64,000 bases of DNA from Rhodoferax sp. (GTDB lineage: Bacteria > Pseudomonadota > Gammaproteobacteria > Burkholderiales > Burkholderiaceae_C). Positions within the stretch are counted from its first letter, which is position 1. Every line of letters begins with the position of its first letter. The position numbers were made by a program, and so were the translations under genes. Below the pieces are notes generated by a model. It saw nothing but the letters and a program-made list of their open reading frames with translations, was not told where the DNA came from and ran no database searches. Of this stretch, positions 19,004 through 32,454 are shown piece by piece. The stretch covers positions 1,388,121 to 1,452,120 of the forward strand of contig JAGRPL010000004.1 in the NCBI GenBank assembly GCA_019449595.1, read 5' to 3'.

Positions 19004-20350
19004 ATGAAATATTCCGCTTCCACGTTGACCGTGATGCTGGCTTTGGCGGCAACCCAGGCATTCGCCTGGGGCAACCATAGCCTGGCAAGCTACCGGGCAT
19101 TTGAGCGCATGCCGGAAGTTGTCAATGCAGCGCCCGTCACGGTGGAGCCGCTGGAAACCTTCCTGAAAGCCGAGGAAAAGACGGTCGAGGCCTTGCTGGC
19201 CAGCCAGGAAGCGTGGGCACTGGTCCACCTGGAAAACTACCCGGTGCGCCCGGAAGCCCTTGCCTTTACCGCCAACGCCGCCCGCTCGGACGAAGCCCGC
19301 CGACAGGCGTTCCTGATGGCGCTCAGGGTGGCACCCAACAGCAAATGGGCGCTGTACATCCAGCCCGATCTGCAGGCGCCCCCCGCAACCGGCACACGGC
19401 TACCCTTTGCGGCAGTCAACACCCTGCCTGAGCCTGCGCATTCCGGTTATGTCTTCGTCGCGCTCAAACCTGGCGACACAGTCGCCCCCCTGGCAGTGCT
19501 GGCTTCTGCAACGGATGAGCCCGACTACGGCCTGGACATCAATCTGTGGGAGGACAGCCCGTCCGAATGGGGAAAGGTGTACGGTTTTGGCCCGCTGCCG
19601 TTTGGCAATCCCGCGCTGAGTTACTCCACCCAGGCGCCCTTTCACATGGGCTTTTTCCATGAAGACCGTGTGCTCTACCTGGCAGCGCCCTTCATCAAGA
19701 AGACCTTCCCGCGTCTGCGCGCCTACCAGTTCGCCACGCTGGCCGCCCTGGCCTTCCGAACCGGGCACCCCTACTGGGGTTGGCGCTTCACGGGCCTGTC
19801 CCTGCACTACCTGCAGGACCTGACCCAGCCCTACCACGCCAGTCTGGCACCGGGTGAATCCACGGCCAAACTCCTGGCCGTCAACGCCCTGGCCATGGTT
19901 GGCATGCCCGGCGCGAAGAACAACATGGTGGTCCTGCTCTCCAACCGCCACCTGGCGCTGGAGAAATACCAGACCGAATTGCTGCAAAACGCCGCGCGCG
20001 ACGGGCAGGAGACACCGGTCCAGAAAGCCCTGCACAACACCGGCAGCGACCCGACCTATCCGGAATGGAACGGAAACTACCTGCACGACGTGGTGTCGGT
20101 CCAGTCCGCAGCCTATGCCCCCCAGCTGGTGCAAACACTGCTGGCCACCCTGCCCGATGACTATGTTTCCGATCCCTCCTTTGACTTTGGCGTGCACGAA
20201 CCGGACATCAACCTGACCGAGGAACTGGCCAAACGTGACCCGAAAGACCGCAGCCGCCTGGAAAATGCCATCGCGACCCTGATGGGCCATTTTGGTGCAC
20301 ACAGCCGCAATGCGGTGCGCGGCATCCTGAGGGCAAACACCAACCCATAA
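19004..20350 (+). CDS. Secreted zinc-dependent phospholipase C / S1-P1 nuclease-fold protein
   Basis: 448 aa. The signal peptide (~1-21) ends in AFA, so the mature protein begins with Trp (AFA|WGNHS). In this fold the N-terminal residue is itself a zinc ligand. The other signatures are there: GLSLHYLQDLTQPYH gives H-x3-D-x5-H, and NRHLALEKY gives H-x3-E. This metal set is typical of bacterial phospholipase C and S1/P1 nucleases. The protein is longer than the classical ~245-aa enzyme, and a ~100-residue stretch before the H-x3-D motif is unassigned. ATG 19004 has AGGAG upstream. Substrate (phospholipid or nucleic acid) is undetermined. Confidence 0.75.
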   Translation: MKYSASTLTVMLALAATQAFAWGNHSLASYRAFERMPEVVNAAPVTVEPLETFLKAEEKTVEALLASQEAWALVHLENYPVRPEALAFTANAARSDEARRQAFLMALRVAPNSKWALYIQPDLQAPPATGTRLPFAAVNTLPEPAHSGYVFVALKPGDTVAPLAVLASATDEPDYGLDINLWEDSPSEWGKVYGFGPLPFGNPALSYSTQAPFHMGFFHEDRVLYLAAPFIKKTFPRLRAYQFATLAALAFRTGHPYWGWRFTGLSLHYLQDLTQPYHASLAPGESTAKLLAVNALAMVGMPGAKNNMVVLLSNRHLALEKYQTELLQNAARDGQETPVQKALHNTGSDPTYPEWNGNYLHDVVSVQSAAYAPQLVQTLLATLPDDYVSDPSFDFGVHEPDINLTEELAKRDPKDRSRLENAIATLMGHFGAHSRNAVRGILRANTNP

Positions 20351-20403
20351 AAATCGCATTACTGGTATATTGCACTGCAACATTTCTCACAAAGCGAGTT
20401 TTT

Positions 20404-21756
20404 ATGCTGTACCAGTTCTACGAAACCCAGCGGTCTCTGATGGAGCCGTTTTCCGATCTGGCGCTGACGGCGGCCAAGCTCTATGGCAATCCCCTGTCCA
20501 TCGCCGGCCAGAACCCCTTTGCCCAGCGCATTTCGGCCGGCTACGACCTGATGCACCGCCTGGGCAAGGATTACGAAAAGCCGGAATTCGGCCTGCGTAC
20601 CATCGATGTGGACGGCGTGGAAGTGGCCATTCACGAGCGGGTGGAACTCAAGAAACCCTTTTGCGAATTGCGCCGCTTCAAGCGATTCACCGACGACACG
20701 GCAACGCTGGAAAAGATCAAGAACCAGCCCGCTGTGCTGATCGTGGCGCCGCTGTCGGGCCACTACGCCACGCTCCTGCGCGACACGGTAAAAACCATGC
20801 TCAAGGACCACAAGGTCTACATCACTGACTGGAAGAATGCCCGCCTGGTCCCGCTGTCGGAAGGGGAATTCCACCTGGACGATTACATCAACTACGTGCA
20901 GGAGTTCATCCGCCACCTGCAAGGCAAGTATGGCAACTGCCACGTCATGAGCGTGTGCCAGCCCACCGTTCCGGTGCTGGCGGCCGTCTCCCTGATGGCC
21001 AGCCGCGGTGAAACCACGCCACTGTCCATGACCATGATGGGCGGCCCCATCGACGCCCGCAAGTCCCCCACGGCCGTCAACAATCTGGCCACCAACAAGA
21101 GTCACAGCTGGTTCGAGCACAACGTCATCTTCCGCGTGCCGTCCAATTTCCCCGGCGCAGGGCGACGGGTGTACCCCGGGTTCCTGCAACACTCCGGCTT
21201 TGTGGCCATGAACCCGGACCACCATGCCAAGAGCCACTACGATTACTTCAAGGACCTGATCAAGGGCGACGACGCCAGCACCGAGGCGCACCGCAAGTTC
21301 TACGACGAGTACAACGCCGTGCTGGACATGGATGCCGACTACTACCTGGAAACCATCCGCGTGGTGTTCCAGGACTTCAGCCTGGTCAACGGCACCTGGG
21401 ACGTGCGCGGAGAAGACGGCCAGATTGAACGCGTGCACCCCGCCGACATCAAGACCACGGCCCTGATGTCGGTCGAAGGAGAACTGGACGACATTTCGGG
21501 CTCAGGCCAGACCCAGGCCGTGCACGACATCTGCAGCGGCGTGCCGCGTAGCCGGCAAAAGCATTTTGAAGCCAAGGGAGCCGGCCACTACGGCATTTTC
21601 TCGGGCCGGCGCTGGCGCGAACTCGTGTACCCGGAAGTCAAGTCCTTCATCCTGGCCAACCACCCTTCCCGCGGACAAAAATCCGCCAACCCCGTTGAAA
21701 AGACTGCGTCTGCAGCTATCAAAAAAGTAGCACCCAAACGCACCAGCAGCAAGTGA
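20404..21756 (+). CDS. phaZ: Intracellular polyhydroxyalkanoate depolymerase
   Basis: 450 aa. It is an alpha/beta-hydrolase with the nucleophile Cys185 in SVCQPTVP in place of the lipase-box Ser, the hallmark of Ralstonia-type intracellular PhaZ. A late His (GAGHYGIFSG) and Asp residues complete the likely triad. There is no signal peptide. It releases 3-hydroxyacyl units from storage granules. The last ~20 residues (SANPVEKTASAAIKKVAPKR region) are encoded largely by a dispersed repeat and probably form a disordered basic tail. The stop overlaps the next gene by 4 bp. Confidence 0.93.
   Translation: MLYQFYETQRSLMEPFSDLALTAAKLYGNPLSIAGQNPFAQRISAGYDLMHRLGKDYEKPEFGLRTIDVDGVEVAIHERVELKKPFCELRRFKRFTDDTATLEKIKNQPAVLIVAPLSGHYATLLRDTVKTMLKDHKVYITDWKNARLVPLSEGEFHLDDYINYVQEFIRHLQGKYGNCHVMSVCQPTVPVLAAVSLMASRGETTPLSMTMMGGPIDARKSPTAVNNLATNKSHSWFEHNVIFRVPSNFPGAGRRVYPGFLQHSGFVAMNPDHHAKSHYDYFKDLIKGDDASTEAHRKFYDEYNAVLDMDADYYLETIRVVFQDFSLVNGTWDVRGEDGQIERVHPADIKTTALMSVEGELDDISGSGQTQAVHDICSGVPRSRQKHFEAKGAGHYGIFSGRRWRELVYPEVKSFILANHPSRGQKSANPVEKTASAAIKKVAPKRTSSK
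21690..21732 (-). repeat. Dispersed GCTAY-N7-RTAGCT repeat, copy in the phaZ 3' end
   Basis: On the minus strand: GCTAC-TTTTTTG-ATAGCT-N4-ACGCA, then a T-rich stretch and CAACGGGG. It lies within the last 25 codons of phaZ, in the opposite direction to the gene. Confidence 0.85.
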
Positions 21757-22442
21757 GTTCCGAAGCTCCCCAGTCCGGCACACTCAGCGAGCGCCTGCTG
21801 GATGCGCTGCCCCAGACCCAGTGCACCCGGTGCGGTTTTCCGGACTGCGCGGCCTATGCCCAGGCCATTGCCGATGGCGCGGCCGACATCAACCAGTGCC
21901 CGCCAGGCGGGGCACAGGGCATAGAGCGCCTGGCCCAACTCACCGGCCAATCGGCCGTCCCCTTGAATCCGGCGTTCGGGACCGAGGGGCCGCGCAATGT
22001 CGTCTTCATTGACGAGAACTGGTGCATCGGCTGCACCCTGTGCATCGACGCCTGCCCCACCGATGCCATTCTGGGCAGCAACAAGCGGATGCACACCGTG
22101 ATCGAAGCCTATTGCACCGGTTGCGAGTTGTGCCTGCCGGTCTGCCCCGTGGACTGCATGCTGCTGGAAAATGCGACCGGCAACGCCACCGGCTGGGCCG
22201 CCTGGTCGGCACCGCAGGCCGACCAGGCGCGTGACCGCTATGCGTTCCATAACGAGCGCCGCAAGCGCGACCAGGACCGCGACGAACACAAGCGCCAGAC
22301 ACTGGCACAGGCCAAGCTTGCCGACCTGGCGGCACATTCCCGCATCACGGATACCGGGGTGCTGGACCAGAAACGGGCCATCATTGAAGCCGCCCTAGCA
22401 CGGGCCCGGGCGAAACGCGGTGCCGACCCCGCAAAGGGCTGA
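21753..22442 (+). CDS. Stand-alone RnfB-like ferredoxin
   Basis: 229 aa, GTG start overlapping the phaZ stop (GTGA). An N-terminal Fe-S domain (QCTRCGFPDCAAYA plus a later Cys) is followed by two 4Fe-4S motifs (CIGCTLCIDACP and CTGCELCLPVCP). This order matches RnfB. The membrane anchor of true RnfB is missing, and no other rnf gene is in the window. The C-terminal ~70 residues are charged and helical. It is likely a soluble electron carrier. The partner is unknown. Confidence 0.88.
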   Translation: MSSEAPQSGTLSERLLDALPQTQCTRCGFPDCAAYAQAIADGAADINQCPPGGAQGIERLAQLTGQSAVPLNPAFGTEGPRNVVFIDENWCIGCTLCIDACPTDAILGSNKRMHTVIEAYCTGCELCLPVCPVDCMLLENATGNATGWAAWSAPQADQARDRYAFHNERRKRDQDRDEHKRQTLAQAKLADLAAHSRITDTGVLDQKRAIIEAALARARAKRGADPAKG

Positions 22443-22456
22443 CGTTCAGCGCCCGC

Positions 22457-23974
22457 TCACACCAGGTTCTTGTACACGCCGCAGCCGACGTACAGGTCAT
22501 CGACCAGCTGCACGTAGGACATCTTGGACTGCACCTTGCCCGTGGACGGGTTGGTGATGTCGTACTCGACCCAACCCGGCTCGCGGCTGGCCTGCTCGAT
22601 GATGGACTGCAGCAGGCCGTTGCCGTCGATCCCCGCGATGTCCTGCACATGCGTGCCCACCTTGGAGCGGTTGCCGCCAAAGGACAGGTAGGTGCCATTG
22701 CGATCGAGCACGAACACATACATGTCGCGGTCGTAGAAAGCTCTTTCCGGGTCGGTGATGTCGCGCACAAACACGTCCTTGGACACGCGCTGGCGGTGCG
22801 CTATGGCGCGCTCCACCAGGGCCACCGCCTCGTCTGCCGAACCCTGCTGCAACTTGAACGTAGCCACGGACTCCACCAGGGTGCTGGCCCGACCTTCCAG
22901 CGCGACCGCCTGCGTCACGGCCTGCTCCACCATCTGGGCGTTGCGCTGGGTAATCTCGTCGAGCTGGCGCACGGCCGACGTGATCTCGGTCAGCCCGGAG
23001 CTCTGCTCGGCGCTGGAAGTCGATATGTGCGACATGTTCGCCGCAACCCCCCGGATGCCCGACACGATCTGGGTGATGTTCGAACCGGCTGCCCGGATTT
23101 TCTGCACGCTCGACGCCACTTGGCTGGAGGAGGTGCCGATCAGCAGACGGATTTCCTTGGCCGATTCGGCCGAGCGCTGCGCCAGCGAACGCACCTCGCT
23201 GGCCACGACGGCAAACCCCCGGCCCGACTCGCCGGCACGTGCGGCTTCCACGGCGGCATTGAGGGCCAGGATGTTGGTCTGGAAGGCCAGGCCGTCAATG
23301 ACACCCACGATTTCGTCCATGCGCTTGGCGCTGCCCTGGATGGCCTCGACCGATTCAATGGCCTCGGCCATGATGGCGGCGCCGCTGTCGGCCACATCGC
23401 GCACCTGCGCCGCTTGGGCATTGGCCTGGCTGGCGGTATTCGCGTTCTCCTGCACCGTGGAAGACAGTTGCTCCACGCTGGCGGCGGTCTGCTCCAGATT
23501 CGCCGCCTGCTGCTCGGTGCGATCCGACAACTCCCGGTTGCCCATGGCCATGCTTTTGCCGGAGTGCGCCACAAAGGCCGCGTTGCTGCGCACGTTGGCC
23601 ACCATACCCGACACCGTGCGACCAAGTTGCCCGACCGCCACCGCCAGGCGACCCAGCTCGTCTCGGCTGTGGTCGACCAGGGTCAGACGCAGGTCACCGG
23701 CCACCATGCTGTCGGCAGCAAGAATCACCTGCCCCAGGTCCTGCGCCACGCTGTGGTGCAAGGCCAGCAGAAAGTACACCAGCACCAGCCACCCCACGCA
23801 GCACGCCAGGACCACGCCTTCCAGCGCGGTGACCGGGTTGTTACCCAGGAACAGGGCCCACAACGCCACCGCAACTGGCACCGCGCACAGCGCGGCCAGT
23901 ACAGCCAGCTTGCCGGCGAGACCCATGCGGCGCAGGAGCCAGGCGCCGGGGTACAACAAGGATGCGAACGTCAT
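22457..23974 (-). CDS. Methyl-accepting chemotaxis protein with C-terminal Cache domain
   Basis: 505 aa from ATG 23974, which has AGGAG 9 nt upstream; the frame extends 31 codons further but without a ribosome site. Two closely spaced hydrophobic segments (~19-40 and ~50-72) leave almost no periplasmic loop. HAMP-like and signalling domains follow, with the conserved tip ([20 protein letters not shown]). After the signalling domain (~395-505) comes a single Cache-type module ([16 protein letters not shown] ... [10 protein letters not shown]). This places a usually extracellular ligand-binding fold in the cytoplasm. There is no CheR pentapeptide. It is convergent with the RnfB-like gene. Confidence 0.9.
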   Translation of the reverse strand: MTFASLLYPGAWLLRRMGLAGKLAVLAALCAVPVAVALWALFLGNNPVTALEGVVLACCVGWLVLVYFLLALHHSVAQDLGQVILAADSMVAGDLRLTLVDHSRDELGRLAVAVGQLGRTVSGMVANVRSNAAFVAHSGKSMAMGNRELSDRTEQQAANLEQTAASVEQLSSTVQENANTASQANAQAAQVRDVADSGAAIMAEAIESVEAIQGSAKRMDEIVGVIDGLAFQTNILALNAAVEAARAGESGRGFAVVASEVRSLAQRSAESAKEIRLLIGTSSSQVASSVQKIRAAGSNITQIVSGIRGVAANMSHISTSSAEQSSGLTEITSAVRQLDEITQRNAQMVEQAVTQAVALEGRASTLVESVATFKLQQGSADEAVALVERAIAHRQRVSKDVFVRDITDPERAFYDRDMYVFVLDRNGTYLSFGGNRSKVGTHVQDIAGIDGNGLLQSIIEQASREPGWVEYDITNPSTGKVQSKMSYVQLVDDLYVGCGVYKNLV

Positions 23975-24010
23975 GGATGCGTCTCCTGAACGACGGTTTG
24001 GGCTTTCATG

Positions 24011-24028
24011 TATACCCTGACAGGTATA
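24011..24028. promoter_or_regulatory. Inverted repeat TATACC-N6-GGTATA upstream of the chemoreceptor
   Basis: Perfect 6-bp arms lie 37-54 bp upstream of the MCP start codon at 23974, in a 145-bp gap. On the minus strand a TATACA overlaps the proximal arm and could be a -10 element, so this may be an operator. It was found by eye and its regulator is unknown. Confidence 0.35.
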
Positions 24029-24119
24029 TGCCTCTATCCCGCAAATTCTAAGTAGGGAAACCCCCACGCAGACTTACAACCCTGTTACCTTCTCCCCCGG
24101 AGAAACCCCAAGTCCTTCC

Positions 24120-24605
<486 letters not shown>

Positions 24606-24610
24606 GGTCC

Positions 24611-26659
<2,049 letters not shown>

Positions 26660-26679
26660 GTTCTTGTTCTCCTAGGGGC

Positions 26680-28212
<1,533 letters not shown>

Positions 28213-28252
28213 GGTTTCCTTCTTTCCGGTCAGTAATAGGTTTATCTTCTTT

Positions 28253-28295
28253 TGCTATCGATTTAGTAGCTATCTACGCAGATTTATCAAAGGCT
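28253..28295 (+). repeat. Dispersed GCTAY-N7-RTAGCT repeat between meaB and pccB
   Basis: GCTAT-CGATTTA-GTAGCT-N4-ACGCA, then GATTTATCAAAGGC. It overlaps the last codons of meaB, whose TAG stop (28274-28276) lies inside the element, and extends into the intergenic gap. Confidence 0.85.
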
Positions 28296-29323
28296 GCGAG
28301 TAGTTTTCGTGCTGCAGTGGAGGCTGCCACCTGTCCGCAGGCCACGGCGTCGGTCGTGGCCTGCAGGCTGGCCCGCACCGCCGGGTTGGCACGGAAGGCC
28401 TGCTTCAAGCCGGCGTCAATGCGCTCCCACATCCAGGCCAGCGCCTGCTGCTGGCGGCGCACCGCCAGCTTGCCGTTGGCCTGCCCCAGGGTCTTGAATT
28501 CCTGCACGGACGCCCAGAAAGCGTCCACCCCGGTGCCGTGCAGGGCACTGATCTGGATCACCTGAGGGTGCCAGACCTTGGCCACATCGGCGTCATGGCC
28601 GGCGCTGCCATGCATGCCCAGCAGCCGCAGGCTGGAGGTAATCTGGGCGCGGGCGCGGGTGGCTGCATCGGGGTCGATGTCGGCCTTGTTGATGACCACC
28701 AGATCGGCCAGCTCCATGACGCCCTTCTTGATGGCCTGCAGGTCGTCGCCCGCATTGGGCAGCTGCAGCAGCACGAACATGTCCGTCATGCCCTGCACCG
28801 CCGTCTCGCTCTGGCCCACGCCCACGGTTTCCACGATGACCACGTCATAACCGGCGGCTTCGCACACCAGCATGGCTTCGCGCGTCTTCTCGGCCACGCC
28901 ACCAAGTGTGCCGCTGCTGGGGCTGGGCCGGATGTAGGCCTCCTCGCGCACCGACAGCTGCTCCATGCGGGTCTTGTCGCCCAGGATGGAGCCGCCCGAA
29001 ACGGTGGAAGACGGGTCGATGGTGAGCACCGCCACACGGTGCCCCTGGTCGATCAGGTACAGGCCCAGCGCCTCGATGAAGGTGGACTTGCCCACGCCCG
29101 GCACACCGCTTATCCCTAAGCGAAAGGCCTGGCCGGTGTGCGGCAGCAAACCGGTCAGCAACGCGTCGGCCTGCGCCCGGTGGTCCGCCCGGGTGGATTC
29201 CAGCAGCGTGATCGCCTTGGCGATGGCGCGGCGCTGCCGGGGTCCCGCGCTACCCGTGATCGCCGCCACAGACAGGGGCGCCTGAGCCCCCGGATGCTGC
29301 GCATGGTGTGTCGCTGTGGTCAT
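28274..29323 (-). CDS. meaB: Methylmalonyl-CoA mutase-associated GTPase MeaB
   Basis: 349 aa from ATG 29323. Walker A is [10 protein letters not shown], with [15 protein letters not shown] and the guanine-specificity motif NKAD. It is a G3E-family GTPase that protects the mutase and gates adenosylcobalamin loading. It starts 35 bp after mcm. The final codons and the stop lie in a dispersed repeat, so the C-terminus (FDKSA) may be slightly altered from the ancestral one. Confidence 0.94.
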   Translation of the reverse strand: MTTATHHAQHPGAQAPLSVAAITGSAGPRQRRAIAKAITLLESTRADHRAQADALLTGLLPHTGQAFRLGISGVPGVGKSTFIEALGLYLIDQGHRVAVLTIDPSSTVSGGSILGDKTRMEQLSVREEAYIRPSPSSGTLGGVAEKTREAMLVCEAAGYDVVIVETVGVGQSETAVQGMTDMFVLLQLPNAGDDLQAIKKGVMELADLVVINKADIDPDAATRARAQITSSLRLLGMHGSAGHDADVAKVWHPQVIQISALHGTGVDAFWASVQEFKTLGQANGKLAVRRQQQALAWMWERIDAGLKQAFRANPAVRASLQATTDAVACGQVAASTAARKLLAAFDKSA

Positions 29324-29358
29324 CGTGGTCCTGAACGCCAGTCTGAAACCCGTGCCTC

Positions 29359-31530
29359 TCAGGCAATGGCTTTCTTGATCTGTTCGAGCACGTCCTTGGC
29401 GCTGGCGGGAATGGGCGTGCCCGGACCGTAGATGCCTTTGACGCCAGCGGCGTACAGCATGTCGTAATCCTGGCGGGGAATGACGCCGCCCACGAAGACC
29501 ACGATGTCGTCGGCGCCCTGCTTCTTCAGCTCGGCGATGATGGCCGGCACCAGGGTCTTGTGGCCGGCCGCCAGGGTGGACACCCCCACGGCGTGCACAT
29601 CGTTCTCGATGGCCTGGCGGGCGCACTCCTCGGGGGTCTGGAACAGTGGCCCCATGTCCACGTCAAAGCCCAGATCGGCAAAGGCGGTGGCCACCACCTT
29701 GGCGCCGCGGTCGTGGCCGTCCTGGCCCAGCTTGCTGATCATCACGCGGGGACGGCGGCCCTCTTTCTCGGCAAAGTCGGCAATGTCCTTCTTCAGCGCG
29801 TTCCAGTATTCCATGGTGTCTCCCTGGGCCGTGTCGTAGGCTGCAGCGTACACGCCGCTGACTTTCTGGGTATCCGCACGGTGGCGGCCAAAGGCCTTTT
29901 CCATGGCATCGCTCACCTCGCCCACCGTGGCGCGCAGGCGAATGGCCTTGATGGACAGGTCCAGCAGGTTGCCCGTACCCGATTCTGCTGCAGAAGTGAT
30001 GGCAGCCAACGCAGCATTTACGCCGGCAGTATCGCGTTTTGCCTTGATATTTTTCAGACGGGCGATTTGCGACTCACGCACCGCCATATTGTCGATGTCG
30101 CGCGCTTCGATGGCATCTTCGGTCTTGAGCTTGTACTTGTTCACGCCCACGATCACGTCCTGGCCACTGTCGATGCGGGCCTGCTTCTCGGCCGCGGCGG
30201 CCTCGATCTTGAGCTTGGCCCAGCCGCTGTCCACGGCTTTGGTCATGCCGCCCATGGCCTCGACTTCCTCAATGATCTTCCAGGCGGCATCGGCCATGTC
30301 CTGGGTCAGCTTTTCCATCATGTAGCTGCCAGCCCAGGGGTCGATCACATTGGTGATGTGGGTCTCTTCCTGGATGATGAGCTGGGTGTTGCGGGCGATG
30401 CGGGCACTGAATTCGGTTGGCAGCGCAATGGCCTCGTCGAACGAATTGGTGTGCAGCGACTGCGTGCCGCCGAACACGGCTGCCATGGCCTCGATGGTGG
30501 TGCGCACCACGTTGTTGTAGGGGTCCTGCTCGGTCAGGCTCCAGCCGCTGGTCTGGCAGTGGGTGCGCAGCATCAGGCTCTTGGGGTTCTGGGCGTTGAA
30601 GCCCTTCATGATGCGGCACCACAAGAGGCGCGCAGCGCGCATCTTGGCCACTTCCAGGTAGAAGTTCATGCCGATGGCCCAGAAGAAGCTCAGGCGTCCG
30701 GCGAATTCATCCACATCCAGACCCGAAGCAATGGCGGTCTTCACGTATTCCTTGCCGTCGGCCAGCGTGAAAGCCAGTTCCAGCGCCTGGTTGGCGCCGG
30801 CTTCCTGCATGTGGTAGCCCGAGATCGAGATCGAGTTGAACTTGGGCATGTTCTTGGCCGTGTAGCCAATGATGTCGCCGATGATGCGCATGCTCGGCTC
30901 GGGCGGGTAAATGTAGGTGTTGCGCACCATGAACTCTTTCAGAATGTCGTTCTGAATGGTTCCGCTGAGCTTGTCCTGCGACACGCCCTGCTCTTCGGCC
31001 GCCACCACGTAACCGGCCAGCACCGGCAGCACGGCGCCATTCATGGTCATGGAGACGCTCACCTTGTCCAGCGGAATCTGGTCGAACAGGATCTTCATGT
31101 CCTCCACCGAGTCGATGGCCACACCGGCCTTGCCCACGTCGCCCGTGACGCGGGGGTGGTCGGAGTCGTAGCCCCGGTGCGTGGCCAGGTCGAACGCCAC
31201 CGACACACCCTGGCCGCCAGCTGCCAGCGCCTTGCGGTAGAAGGCATTGCTTTCCTCGGCGGTGGAAAAACCGGCGTACTGGCGGATGGTCCAGGGGCGC
31301 ACCGCATACATGGTGGCCTGCGGGCCGCGCAGATAGGGCTCAAACCCCGGCAAGGTGTCGGCATGGGCCAGGCTGGCGGTGTCGGCCGCGGTGTACAGCG
31401 GCTTGACTGTGATGCCGTCCGGGGTCACCCAGTTCAGGGCATCCACATTGCCACCAGGGGCAGATTTGGCCGCAGCTTTGGCCCAGGCGTCCAATGTGGC
31501 GGATTTGAATTCGGGGTTCTTTTCGGTCAT
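29359..31530 (-). CDS. Adenosylcobalamin-dependent methylmalonyl-CoA mutase
   Basis: 723 aa from ATG 31530; a TTG four codons upstream is less likely. It is a single-chain enzyme: an N-terminal TIM-barrel ([31 protein letters not shown]) and a C-terminal B12 domain with the His ligand in [11 protein letters not shown]. It converts (R)-methylmalonyl-CoA to succinyl-CoA. It is first in the operon mcm-meaB-pccB-pccA-VOC and divergent from a GntR regulator. A degenerate repeat candidate lies in the linker between the two domains. Confidence 0.95.
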   Translation of the reverse strand: MTEKNPEFKSATLDAWAKAAAKSAPGGNVDALNWVTPDGITVKPLYTAADTASLAHADTLPGFEPYLRGPQATMYAVRPWTIRQYAGFSTAEESNAFYRKALAAGGQGVSVAFDLATHRGYDSDHPRVTGDVGKAGVAIDSVEDMKILFDQIPLDKVSVSMTMNGAVLPVLAGYVVAAEEQGVSQDKLSGTIQNDILKEFMVRNTYIYPPEPSMRIIGDIIGYTAKNMPKFNSISISGYHMQEAGANQALELAFTLADGKEYVKTAIASGLDVDEFAGRLSFFWAIGMNFYLEVAKMRAARLLWCRIMKGFNAQNPKSLMLRTHCQTSGWSLTEQDPYNNVVRTTIEAMAAVFGGTQSLHTNSFDEAIALPTEFSARIARNTQLIIQEETHITNVIDPWAGSYMMEKLTQDMADAAWKIIEEVEAMGGMTKAVDSGWAKLKIEAAAAEKQARIDSGQDVIVGVNKYKLKTEDAIEARDIDNMAVRESQIARLKNIKAKRDTAGVNAALAAITSAAESGTGNLLDLSIKAIRLRATVGEVSDAMEKAFGRHRADTQKVSGVYAAAYDTAQGDTMEYWNALKKDIADFAEKEGRRPRVMISKLGQDGHDRGAKVVATAFADLGFDVDMGPLFQTPEECARQAIENDVHAVGVSTLAAGHKTLVPAIIAELKKQGADDIVVFVGGVIPRQDYDMLYAAGVKGIYGPGTPIPASAKDVLEQIKKAIA
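29986..30025 (+). repeat. Degenerate candidate copy of the dispersed repeat in the mutase gene
   Basis: GCTGC-AGAAGTG-ATGGCA-N4-ACGCA, then GCATTTACGCCGGC: the exact spacing of the family, with A-to-G changes at both palindrome arms. It falls in the inter-domain linker, where codons are more A/T-ending. Similar amino acids occur in other mutases, so it may be coincidence. Confidence 0.3.
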
Positions 31531-31600
31531 GACAAGGTCCAATATGCCGTATAGGTGTGGCGCCTGCGCACAGGCGTTTGGGTTTTAGCCAGCTTTTAGT

Positions 31601-31640
31601 TTACATTATTCATAATTATTGATTCAAAATATTCATTTTT
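31601..31640. promoter_or_regulatory. AT-rich divergent control region of the propionate operon
   Basis: A strikingly A/T-rich island within GC-rich DNA, with three related hexamers: ATTCAT at 31608, ATTGAT at 31618 and ATTCAT at 31631. It lies between the mutase ATG (31530) and gntR ATG (31657). It is the likely promoter for both genes and the probable GntR operator. Exact -10/-35 elements were not assigned. Confidence 0.45.
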
Positions 31641-31656
31641 GCTTACAAGGCGCCCC

Positions 31657-32328
31657 ATGGCAGCTCTTCCGTCCGAAATCCGCCCCGGCCTGTCCCTCTC
31701 GCCCCGCGCGCTCTATGTTGAGGTGGCGGAACGCCTGCGTCAACGCATTTTCAGGCGCGAGCTGGAACCCGGCAGCTGGATTGACGAACTGAGAATTGCC
31801 GAGGAATACGGCATCAGCCGCACGCCTTTGCGTGAAGCACTCAAGGTGCTGGCCGCCGAAGGGCTGGTAACCATGAAGGTGCGCCGTGGCGCCTACGTCA
31901 CCGAAGTGTCCACCCGCGACCTGACGGACGTGTACCACCTGCTGAGCCTCCTGGAGAGCGACGCCGCCGGCGTGGTGGCCTCCCGGGCCACGGACGGGCA
32001 GCTGCGCGAATTGCAGGCCCTGCACGCGGAGCTGGAAGCCGCCGCCCAGCCGGGGCAGCAGGACCGCGAGCGGTTTTTCGAGATCAACGAGCGTTTTCAC
32101 ATGCGCCTGCTGGAAATTGCCGACAACCGCTGGCGCGACCAGATGGTGGCCGATCTGCGCAAGGTCATGAAGCTCAACCGCCACAACTCCCTGTTCAAGT
32201 CGGGCCGCATCGAGGAATCGCTGCAGGAGCACCGCGCCATCATGGCCGCCCTCGCCGCCCGCCAGCCCGATGCGGCGGCTTTGCGGATGCGGGAACACTT
32301 CTCCAGCGGACTGGAAGCCGCTGCATAG
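31657..32328 (+). CDS. GntR-family regulator, FadR/FCD subfamily
   Basis: 223 aa from ATG 31657; an upstream TTG is less likely. The N-terminal winged helix (~18-85) has ISRTPLREALKVL, and the C-terminal all-helical FCD domain (~95-215) has metal/ligand-site residues around FFEINERFHMRLLEIADN. Being divergent from the mcm-meaB-pccBA genes, it probably controls them in response to a propionate-derived acyl-CoA or acid. That is inferred from position only. Confidence 0.88.
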   Translation: MAALPSEIRPGLSLSPRALYVEVAERLRQRIFRRELEPGSWIDELRIAEEYGISRTPLREALKVLAAEGLVTMKVRRGAYVTEVSTRDLTDVYHLLSLLESDAAGVVASRATDGQLRELQALHAELEAAAQPGQQDRERFFEINERFHMRLLEIADNRWRDQMVADLRKVMKLNRHNSLFKSGRIEESLQEHRAIMAALAARQPDAAALRMREHFSSGLEAAA

Positions 32329-32454
32329 GTCCTGCACCGGCCGTAAGCGTGGCATGGGGTACAGCGCCTAGAATTCGCCCAACGACCAGACGCGAACCTG
32401 GCAAGCCCTTCGGAGAAACGGGGCGGATGCGGAGAACACCAGTATTGAAGCGCC

